Assembly: GCF_047496725.1 (NCBI RefSeq)
Contig: NC_132981.1
Location: 4,182,001-4,246,000 of the forward strand
Length of the DNA stretch: 64,000 bases
DNA from: Anoplolepis gracilipes
Taxonomy: Eukaryota; Arthropoda; Insecta; Hymenoptera; Formicidae
Reading direction: 5' to 3'
Notes under the pieces: model-generated
What the model was told of the DNA's origin: nothing
Databases searched by the model: none
What the model saw: the letters and a program-made list of their open reading frames with translations, nothing else
Made by a program: the position numbers and the translations under genes
Shown here: positions 42,110 to 54,000 of the stretch, in pieces
Position numbering within the stretch: position 1 is the stretch's first letter
How the letters are laid out: every line of letters begins with the position of its first letter

Positions 42110-45100
42110 CCTCTCTCTCTTTTCAAAGATCAGTAAGCACAAAAAAATATCAATAATCTACGTTTGTAATATAATTCTAATATGATTTTAAAATATTTAT
42201 TTTGTATATTTTAAGTACACTTTTATTTTAATTTTAAAAAGTTGTTACAACTTTTTTACAAATTAGATACGAAAAGTTGAAACCAACAGCGGCATCCTTT
42301 GATGCGGATATAAGTAAATACATCGATGTGATGAATAACGTCCAACTACAGGAAACAATGACGACAGTGCATTTCCTCAATATAAATTCTGATGGATTGA
42401 AAGCCACCATCATCGAGCACTGTTCAATTTGGCAACAGAAGCTTACCGCACTTTTGTTACGTATGACCGATGCAATGGTCGACCACATTTATCATTACAT
42501 TGCGGAAAATTCCACAAAGTTAGTTGCCTACGTGATTGTTTGAATAAAATTTGTCAAAGTAAAAATTTGTTTGTTTAGGATTTAGGAGAGAGAAATTTGA
42601 TACAGAAAAGGGATGATAGAAAGCTATTTTTTATCTCTGAGATGTTAAAAATTAATTAAAATGTATAATTATTACACAGCTGTTTTTTTACAGATAATTG
42701 GTAGAAAAGCAATACTATTTATATTTATAATAAATTTATCTTATAAATATCCACTTGTACATGTAAAGATAAATTTAAAGAAAAACAATTTTTCTACATT
42801 ATTTATTCTAATCCAAACCATTAATTGTGCAGTTTGCAAATTTTCACGCTAATTACTTTGTGCTAAAAATTTCTTTTCCCAGTGTGATTATCTATTCCTG
42901 TCTATAACATAATTGAATCTTTTAGTTATATTAATTTTCAGTGTTCTCGATCGATACTATTAATGTAAATTTTCTCAAGTCAAGCAGAACATTGGAGAGG
43001 CGTTGCTTGCAAGGCGTTGCTCCCATAAATTCTGTCGCAGAGTCTTTTTGAATTTCGAACTGAATCGTACGTGAATTCATTCGTTTGCAGAATAATGAAG
43101 GAACCGACGGATCTCATCAGCATGCAATCCGCGCTGCAATTGTTCGAGAGGCTCACCGCCGAGATCCCAAAAGAGGAGGAAGAGTTTCCCAAGATCCAGG
43201 AGCTGTCCCAAACTTTGGGTAAATCTTTAAATGTTTTCTCCGTGTTAAATAAGAAGGTCGATGCACCATAAAATTGGCGGAATTTGAGATTGCAATCTAC
43301 TATCGCTCAAGAATCTATAAAACGATTTACAAGTTTCGCAAACGTATACCTGCTTTGCTTGAGATAATTTCAGACTCTAAGTTTATTACATATGGACTTT
43401 AAATAGATATTATTATAAACCATCTACATATATGCATATACAATAATTACATAGATTGTAAAAAAGGATGCTTAATTTTCAGAAAAATACGAAGTGCAGT
43501 TAACTCACGAGTTCAAAAGAAAATTAAAAGACATCAACCGTTCCTGGGCGGCTTACTTGGAGTTACTTGCCACGTGCGAAGTTACTCTGCTCGAAAAAAA
43601 GGTACGGCATTTCCTCGATATAAAAGAGAACTTTCTGGAACTTTGTAATAAAAAATGGAGGTCCATCGCGCGCAGCGCCGGCGTCGACGCTAACTAAGAG
43701 GAAAATATGATGTCAATTAATTACTTTCTCAATTTTGACGTTACTTCATCGCATCTGAGGAATTTTTATATAATCTGAAAAATTAGTTTTTCACAACAAA
43801 AACTCTCTACTCTATTTGCAGAATTTAAATTATTTAGTAGAAAACTCATTTACTTATTATATTTGTGTTTGCAGTTTTTAAGAGGGAATAAAAATTAAAT
43901 AATTTAATATAGTTTATATTCTTTTTCACACATAAAGAAAAAATGCTAGAATCTTATAAATTTTTATGAATATTTATTTTAACTTTTGGATTGTCTTTTC
44001 AATATTATTTTCACATAATTGCAGGAAGAATTTAAAGAAATATTGCTGACTGACGCAACAATGTTCGAAGAAGATATATTCTCCGTCGTGCGTAGATTTA
44101 ATGATACCGGACCGTTCACGTCCGACTGGAATTCAAAGGGTAAATTGGTTAACACGTTTTCATTACATGTGTAAATCTGCATTCGTCGTGAGATAGCACC
44201 GAGTCGTTGCATAAATCAACTACCGTATCTTTTCGAGCACGTTTTTCACGGCACAACGCATATTTCGGGTTAAATTTTATTTTACAGCCTGTAATAACAG
44301 GTATGTGCGTAAAAATGAATAAGTTTAAATAACATTTATAATATTAAATTTTACAATAGATGCAGTTACAATTTATAAATTGTACGACAGAGAGAGTAGA
44401 AGAAAAAAAAGCATTTGGAATATTATACACAGAAAACATATGGAATAATTAGTAAAAATTTTGTATAAAATTTTATCTTATATTTTATTTAATATGTTAT
44501 ATAATATTAAGAAAAAATTTGCATTAAACAATAACATTGACCGTTTGTGACATTATCTACATAAAAATATGAAGGGATTAGAAAAATCCAATTATTGCAT
44601 TTATTACCGAAGATTACAAACCTGATATTTATTTGTAGTATCCATCTGTTTTAAAATTTTATCAATACTGGTTTATTTTTTCGTAAATTTTACCTGTACA
44701 AAACGTATCGTTACTGTAATCCCATGTATATCTGAACACACATCTAAACATTAAATAATTAATAATCACGGAAAAATAGATCGATTTTGACCAGACATTA
44801 CGCTAAAATATTAATTTATTTTAATATTGACATTATTTTATTTTTACTGCATTACATTTTACTTTGTTGTTCTTATTGTTACAGACGCTTTAAATTGGCT
44901 AGCCGTCTTCTGGAAAGCAATTAATTCCTTGAGGGACAGAAAAAATCTATTAAAATCACAATTGACGATTTTTGGCATAAATTATCCAGATTCTCGCGAA
45001 CTTGCTCAACTCGATAAAGTAAATGTCACTCATTTGATGCTCAAATGTCACCTTTCCGTCTTCGTACCAAATATACGTATTTATATATAACTTTTCAACA

Positions 45101-47960
45101 CTTTTATGCTCTCCAAGGATGTAACCGTGATCGAATTGGTATGGCAATTGACGGATGAATGGAACGATGCCTGGGAACGCTACAAAACCGGAAATTTCTG
45201 GACGATAGAATTGGAAGAGATGGAAGCAACCGCTAATCTCTTTTTCCGGAAGCTCACGAAACTCAGCAGAGAGCTCAAGGAAAAGAACTGGGAGATTGTC
45301 GAAAATAGCAGGTGTGACCCAGTTATAATCGAATTTCCAACGCGCAGTAAATACGTGCCGTTTTCGTGAATTTTTCACGAAGCAAAGTAGCGTTTGCGAT
45401 TGCCATCCTTTAGCAGGATGTCAATTTATCGCTCGCCAAAAACCAGAAACCAGTCCGTTGAGTTATAAACTACGCTCGTGCGATGGATGGCCATTTTTCA
45501 AAATGACAGCAAGATGAGAGGAATCACACACAGAAATGTAATTGACGATAATTGTCAATGATTGAAATGTACGCTTTTTGAAACATCGAATATTATACCG
45601 AATGAATTAATCCTTTCGCTCACTGCTTTTTGCAGTGTATGACGAAGAGAGTAAAAAAAATGGTTTGTCAAGTTTTGAAAAATATATATATATATAGTAT
45701 ATATAAGGGTAAATAACGCCGATAAAAATCGTCTTTTGCTTGTACACTTCGACCGACGCAGTACTTTGTAAAAATTAATATACAACAATGTACAACTTAA
45801 TCCCATGTTACATAGCGACGTTTATTAATTTTTGCGTCACTAAAGTGTGTAATTTATCGATCACACTTGTGACCACACTCCTTTCGTCGATACTTTTTGA
45901 AACTAACAAAGTGCACGCTCTGTAAATGGCTATGTAACTTCTCAGCAGCTACAATTCAACCTAGTTTATTAAACAAGGGAAAATGAAAAAAAAAAACTTA
46001 TACGCGCGCAAAACACTCTGTTTACATACAAAAGAAAAAGTATTCTTTATGCAATGGAAAGAAACTTTTCATATGAGTTTTGGAAAACAGAAATTATATT
46101 TTTAAATAATTTTTTAAATCTATTTTCAAATCAAACTTTTGATTATTTTCTTTGCGTAAAATGAACGATTAGCACTTTTTTACAATTTACGAATCAGATT
46201 AATATTATGAAAATGATTACTATTGTGAGAGAATATTACAAGTTTACAAATATATCTTCAAATTTTTAATTTTATATTATTTAGGAAATAAAAAAATGTA
46301 ATTGTAATTATTATAATTCATTATACATACGACGGTGAAAAAACTTGTATCGCAGGTTGAATGTCGATAAATTTCGGCGCACATTACCATTGATAACGGT
46401 ATTGAAGAATCCGGCGTTGAGACCGAGGCATTGGAAACGAGTCAAAGATACAATCGATCGAGATTTTGATGAGACGTCGGAGGACTTTACTTTGGACGCG
46501 ATTATTAAAATGCATATGCACAATTTCGCGGAGCAAATTAGCGAAATTTCGAACATGGCTACGATGGAACTCGCTATTGAAGTTGTGAGTCGTCTACAAA
46601 AAAAAAAAAAATACAAATACGAACCGTACAATGTATTAATTGCAAGGCTGTTGTTTACAAAAAATAACACATGCGCACTGATTTAGGGGCTCAAAAATAT
46701 TAAAGATACTTGGGAAACGATGCCCATTACGATGGTTCCATACAAAGATAAAGGAGTATACCGATTAAAAGCTATAGATGACATAATGCAAACTCTGGAA
46801 GATCATCAGGTGCAGCTTTCGTCTATGAAATCAACGAGGTGCATTAGCTAAATTAACTTTCGTGATTATATTTGTAACAACTTTGTTGGACTTAAGTAAA
46901 CTATATATTCAATTTTCCTAGATTCGTTGAACCATTCGCTCAGGAGGTCGAGTACTGGGAACGGGCACTGTCGACGATCGGAGAAGTTTTGGAAATGCTG
47001 CTGGTAGTACAAAGAGAATATGTATATCTGGACAATATATTCACTACTGAAGACATCAAGAAACAACTCCCGAAGGAGACCAACGATTTTGACAAAGTGA
47101 CAAGCGAGTTGGCTGAACATACATCAAGGATGGCTTCCTATGGTTTAGCACTGCCAGCCACTCATGTTCCACGTATGTATTATCAAAAGGACTATTACAA
47201 AGGAGATGTTATCCATATATATCATTATGACACAAAATACGGGATTATTGTGACAAGAAATCCTTCTAATTTAATGTTAAAGGAAATATACAGAAATGAA
47301 TTTGACGGCAATCTAATCGAAAGGAATAATGTTTTAATTTAATTTTATATTTGTAATAATTGTATTATCAAAATCTTAAACGGTCAAAATTCTGAAATTT
47401 TGATACCTTGCGAGAGAATATGATATTCGATGTTTCAATAATGAACTTGCTGTATCTTTTTTCAATACATATGAAAGCTCAAATAATTGCAAGGATTACT
47501 ATAATATAGGTTCTACTATCTATATTATTACACTATAATAGCTTCTTTTACATATAATATTAAATTAACCATGCGTACAATTATCATATTAAAATTAAAA
47601 AAACGATTTACATTCTATAAAAAAGAAACAAAGCAAAGTATTTTTTAAAATAATAAATAAAATTTTGCAATATAATTTTAATTAAAAGATAAAAGCTTTT
47701 GTCTAACAATACAAACATTCACCAACCAGATACCAGATTTAATGCGACGTTTTCAGAAATAAAACTGTATTCAATAAGCATATTTGTAAAATGCAATTAA
47801 CTAATGAAAAAAGTATTACTGAGCCAGAGTTATATTCTGCATTTATCGTACGCGATCACTCTGAGCGTTAAACTAGGATTAAAATTATTTAAGCTACGAC
47901 CGAGCCAGGGTATTAATGTAAATGGATACGTACAAACCGCCTGTGTCGGCTTCCGGCGTT

Positions 47961-48020
<60 letters not shown>

Positions 48021-51000
48021 GCGAGAGAGAGAGAGAGAGAGAGACAAAAACGAAAAAAAGAAAAAATCAAGCCGACGCGTACGCGTACTGTAAAATAATG
48101 TAAATCTATTCTATTGAAAGCATTTGCATTTTCCCCCCCCCCTTCCTTGCTCCCCATCCACGATCCTGTTAGCTGGCTTGCTGGAAATCCTGAACAAACT
48201 CAATGACAAGTTGGAGGCGTTGCAGTTGGCGCTGGAGCAGTACCTGGAGACCAAGAGACTCATATTTCCGAGGTTCTACTTCATCTCGAATGATGATATA
48301 CTGGAGATCCTGGCGAATTCTAAAAGACCGGACCTCATGCAGCCGCATATCAGGAAGCTCTTCGCGAACATCAAGTCCTTAAAGCTCAGCAAGGTAATTC
48401 TCCGCCTTGTTCTATTCTCCTATACTTGCTTCGTCTACGTAAATGTATTGTCTCGAGGCTCTTAATATCGCATTTTTCCACCTTAAGTCGTTGACTGGAA
48501 AACATATGGCTGACGGCATGTACTCGAACGATGAAGAGTGCATTGACTTTATCGAACCGGTCCTCTTAGAGGGTCAAGTCGAACATTGGCTGCGCGATAT
48601 CGGTGAGTTTATTATTTCTTTTTAAATATATATTAAATCTCTCACGATAGATGAAGATTGATATCTTATCAGATTTTCGCGAACAACAAAATGCGAAAAT
48701 TCAAAAAAGCGACTGGCAAACATCTCGGTAATAATCCTGAAATATCCAATATTCTTTCATGACAAACGCACAGTAGTTACAATTCTATGAGTTTAGGTAT
48801 ATAAATCCCTATAAATCCCGTTTCCTGTTATCTCTCGGAAATCTACGCTGCGTACACGAACGCAGAGGAAATACATACGCGAGAATTTATAAGACCATAA
48901 ATTGCTTTTTGCAAAATCGAAAGAGGCGGTTACACCTCCATCTGAAATATGGAAGCGACAAACTTCTTTAGCATGCACGTCGCGGGAAAACTAGGAGAAA
49001 GATCAGCGACGTGTGAACATGGACTCATCAAATATTTACATTTATTCTGCGGTGTGCTCGGGGCGCGGGAAAGCGAGTAGCGTTTACAACGGTTCAAGCG
49101 GTTGCGTAAATAAAAGCCGGCGCTCGGAAAATTGGCCATAATTTATGCTCAATCCCGACGGTTGGTCCACGACCAACGCCGTAAATTACCCCATGTGCCC
49201 GCGTGCGCATCAGCATACAACTTCGATTTCTGTTTGCGAGAGATAAAAATGCGCGCGTACGAAATAGCGCGCGCGCGCGCGCGCGGGGAAAGGAGGGGGG
49301 GGGAGGGACGAAAACGCGCGCGCGGCGGGGAAGTGAGCGCGAATAAAACGCGGGTGGCAATTGCAGAGACCGCGATGAGAGTGACCCTGCGCGAAGTGTT
49401 GAGGCAGTGTCGGACAGCGCTGCGAAAAATGCTCGCGAAACGCGACAGGTGGGTGAAAGAATGGCCGGGCCAGCCGGGCATTACGTCCACTCAGATTCAA
49501 TGGACGAGCGACTGCACGCGCGCTCTGCAGCACTGCAAGTGAGTACTTCTCTCGGGCTTGCCTATGAGAAATTTAGCTACGTTAGTTATGAAACGTGAGG
49601 GAGAAACGCGGCGCGGAAAGGATGCCGGAGAAACGGGATAAACGTGAGGCCGGTTCTCTGAAAGACGGTCAGAGGAAACGAGATAGTGACGTACACGGGA
49701 CGAGAAAAGATCTTTTCACACACACACACACACATATGCACGCATGCACGTGCATATATACACACACACACATACAGACGCTCAGACGTACAGGAAGTGG
49801 TAGAATGGCTCTGAAAGAAGATAGGAGACACGGTAAGTCTAATAAGAGAAATTTTGCATATTCTACGTCTGGTCCTACGATCCGGCGACGGCACCCTTCC
49901 ACCTTCTCCCTCATTTGCATATACTAGCCGTACCGCGAATAATTTAACCTACAGTCGGGCATCCCTACCTACCGAATAAAATCCCTCCCGTCCCTCTCCG
50001 GGACTCTCTTGTAACGCTCGTGTTACGTGAGGCCCAATGTTACCTTTCTGGCACCTCGGAAAAAGGGATGCCAAAGACAACGCGTACATGCGGAAATAGA
50101 GATGAGTTGCAAGTAAAATAATACCCCTAAAAATACGTCGCGCATGTTACATTGTCCTCTTGTAATTGTCACAGAAATATTATACATTAAAATCTGAGAA
50201 ATCTTATGTTAATAATTGGAAAAAAAAGACAACAGTCATGTCTATATATATTTGCATAATAATTTTAAATATAATAATATTTTATTTTATTTTAAATAAT
50301 TATTTTATTTAAATAATTTTATAATAAAAGTTAATAAGCTCTCAATTCAGAAATAAATTAATCAACAAAAGGGGGCTTTAAAGTCGAACGCAAGATGTAG
50401 GAGCGCAAATAAAAATAATGTTTAAAGAAAAAGAATTTAAACTTATTTAAACGTTTCGGTCCTTCTTCGGATCATCCTCAGTGATACAAAAATAATAAAT
50501 AAACAGTGAGATCACTTAAATTACAATATTGTAATTTAATTTTTAGTTAGAATATTGTAATTTAATTTTTGTATCACTGAGGGTGATCCGAAGAAGGGTG
50601 GACGATCCGAAACGTCTGAATAAATTTGAATTCTTTTTCTTTAAAAACGAAACTTTCTTTTAAGCATTATTTTTATTTGCGCTCCTACATCTTGCGTTCG
50701 GCTTTTAAAGCCTCCTTATATTGATTAATTTATTAAATAATTTTAGTCAACAATAATTTTAATATATAATATCTTAAAAAATGTTATATTAAATTAATTA
50801 AATAACTTTTCTTGAAACTCTATCCAGAACTCTTAAAAACGAATAGTTTAATTATGTATCAGACAGCGTAATGCTACGTTAGCTATGTATTTCACAATTC
50901 AATTAAGTTTTGTTTGATTTACCCTCGTACTCGAGAATGGCGGATTCGAAGAAGCCATTGCGAAGACTGAGGAAGAAACAGAATCAGATGTTAGACAAAT

Positions 51001-54000
51001 ACTCGGAAACTATACGAAACGTCCTGAGCAAGTTAGATCGACTAAAGTTCAAGGCTGTAGTCGTTATCGAGATACACGCGAGAGATGTCATTGAAAAGAT
51101 GTACAAAATGAGTGAGTCGACTCCTTTTTCTACATTCTCTTCTCTTCTTTCTTTTTACAATCATTATTCTTTTATCCTCAATTCAATGCTCATTCGTTAC
51201 GTTTATTTATTTTGCAAAAATATGCTCAACATATACTCGGATGTACAGCCGACAAATTACGGACCATTTTATAGGACCGTGTCCGACGCAACCGCATCAC
51301 GTAGCGTTATATTGTTGGCGATACGATACGCGTAGGAAAATGCCGTTGCATTCCCTAGTAAATTTGTATATCGGTGGTATCTCGAAGAGAATGCTTGTAA
51401 AAAAATATATATATATATATATATTATAAGCACAAGAGTCTATTTAAAAAAAATATATATAAAAATATAAAATATGAAATTGAAATTTACCACGGAAAAT
51501 TTCTATTTTTCTTAATATTAATTTTTTAGTTTTTTATATCAATCTTTTGCAATATATAATTTTCGTTAATATATAAAAACGGATTTTAAGAAAAATGTTA
51601 AATTAAAATTATTTATATTATCAAGAATTATTGTAAATCTTTTTCTACCATCTCACGAGTAAAAGAAAATTAAAAGAAAAAGATTATAAATTTGCTCTCT
51701 TCATGTAATAATACGCGCTAATGTTATAAAGTAGTATTTCAAACTGCACGTAATATGTCTTATATTACTTTATTCGTATACTTTTTCTTTGCTACTTTAA
51801 TCCAGAGAGAGAAAATAAACGAAACTAGGGAAAAAGCGGAAGCAAACTTACTTTTCAAATTTTTCAGATTGCAGAGATGTGTCTGCTTTCGAGTGGCTGT
51901 CACAGTTAAGATTTTATTGGGATACAGACGTAGACGATTGTATTGTTCGACAAACAAACACTCACTTTGCATATGGTTACGAGTATCTAGGTAACACCGG
52001 AAGACTTGTAATAACTCCTCTGACAGACCGGTACGTTTCTTTAAACATTTGCTTATTGCATAACGATAAATGTTATGTAACTATCTTACACAATCATTAT
52101 TTTTTAATTATATTTATTTTATTTTTCTATCAGCAAACATCTTTGGAGAAAATATAATTTTAATTTATTTTTCAAAAAGACTTGATATGTCTTTTCGCGA
52201 CTTAATATTTTTAACATTAGATATACTTTGATTTAAAAGTGAAAATTATTTTTTTACTTTTCTGTACATTTAAATAAATTTCTTATATATGTACGTATAT
52301 AATATGTAGTGAGGCATAAAAAAAGGTAAAACGTTGCATAAGATTAACTAAAAACTAAATGTCACAAACATATGACAAAATAATACTTTTCGCCAATTTA
52401 TAAAGAAACATAAGGATTTTATCGAGATGCCTTATACCACAAATACTTGGCAAAATATATATATCGTTTATACAAATCCGTACAGCGAATACGAATGGTG
52501 GCATACGCACTCGATTGTGGAACCATTTGCAAAATTACTTTTGTGACATTACGTCGCGACGTAATTTAGTCGGTCAGCGTACTCTGTTCCGTTTAGCAAT
52601 GTTAAAGCAGAAGTTTCTCAGTGGTTATCGCGCGTGCTTTAGTCACGTAGTTGGCACCGGATCGTGTGGCCAGCCGTAATTTCGTCTGTCACGAGCGCGG
52701 ATAACACACGACGGGACGCGAGTAATGCTTATGGTTCGACACATTGGCGATGTAATACAACCCTGATTCAGGTCAGCCGGAGGTAACTTGACGATCGCAC
52801 AGCGATTGTTTGACGCGTCGCGTGGTGCACGTGTCCGATTAGGTAAAGTTTTAAGCGCGCCGTTGTATTTAATGAGGGAACTTTCCCCGCGATACTGATC
52901 GCATCAAATAGCTCACGTTACATGATTAAGGCGAGGTCGCGAACTCGCGATACTCATCGCATATCATACAACTTCCTACAACTAGTTATATCTTAGCGCG
53001 GGAACAATGTCACCTGTCGTGGTGAGAACAGTCGACGTCAACGACGATCGTTTAGTTGAAACAAGTTTTGGGATTTCCTTACACCAGGAAGAGCCCTACT
53101 TAAATTTGATGTGACTAAATTTAAATTTTCGAAATAGGGTAAATCAATTACAATACAAAACTTAAGTAAATACGAAGCTATCGTAAAGCAAGCAATAAAA
53201 AAGTCTAAGATAAATGACAAGGAAATTCTCCCTCTCTGATTTTAATAAAACTTGTGGTTTTGTAGAAAGGATCAAAATATTTGATACTAATTTTTTTTAC
53301 CAGTAAAACCAAACATGAAAGGTGTAAAAATAAAAAAAAAATTGAGTTTTATTACTCAATATTTTTGATACAAAAATTAATGTTTATATTAGTAAATAGC
53401 TTTTGAAACTCTATACATTTTATCAGAATTACGAAATTACGCTATCATGCTCCGTTCAAAAGTTATAGTCGAAAAACGAAAATTTGATTGAGTTTCAAGA
53501 TTTGATTTCCCCCTTTAAACATGTTTGGTTACCAATAAAAAAAAATACATATCCGATATTTCGATCCCCTCTAACTCACACCAAGTTCCATTAAAATGAG
53601 AGAGGTACACCTGGGAGCCTTTTCCTTGTCAATAGAACCAGAAAAATAAAAAATTAAATTGTCATATACATATATATTCAAAAAAAAAAACTTGAACAAG
53701 GTTATATCGCGATGTAATTAAAGTTGTAAAATGTGCGTAAGAGCTAATCTACTCGCACGATGAAGTCTTCTCGAACTCGAAATGAATGCTCACCGCAAAA
53801 TGTCCGTCTCGCGCGTAGTTATAAACTACACGAGAGACACGTAATATATCGCGAATATACGCGCACGGCCATATAAAGGCAGCCACGATGTAATACGCGA
53901 CAATACAGGGACAATGCGAATATAATCTCAAGAGCAATTTCGTAACGGGCAGCGAGTATCAGTCGCGACATCAAATGCTAAACGTCGAACGAGAACGCGA

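Larger units (their letters stand above)
50322..50733. mobile_element. Fold-back retroposon, copy 3 (412 bp), in DNAH2 intron 26
   Basis: The arms are inverted over nearly the whole length: left TCTCAATTCAGAAATAAATT..GGGGGCTTTAAAGTCGAACG.. and right CGTTCGGCTTTTAAAGCCTCC. Both arms contain a hammerhead-like core, on opposite strands, meeting at a central A+T-rich repeat near 50520-50565. The element sits 398 bp before exon 27. Confidence 0.65.

Noticed and set aside
49132..49542. Long overlapping open frames on both strands around exon 26
   Set aside because: Only 49367-49538 on the + strand matches dynein. The rest is a shadow of GC-rich intron sequence.
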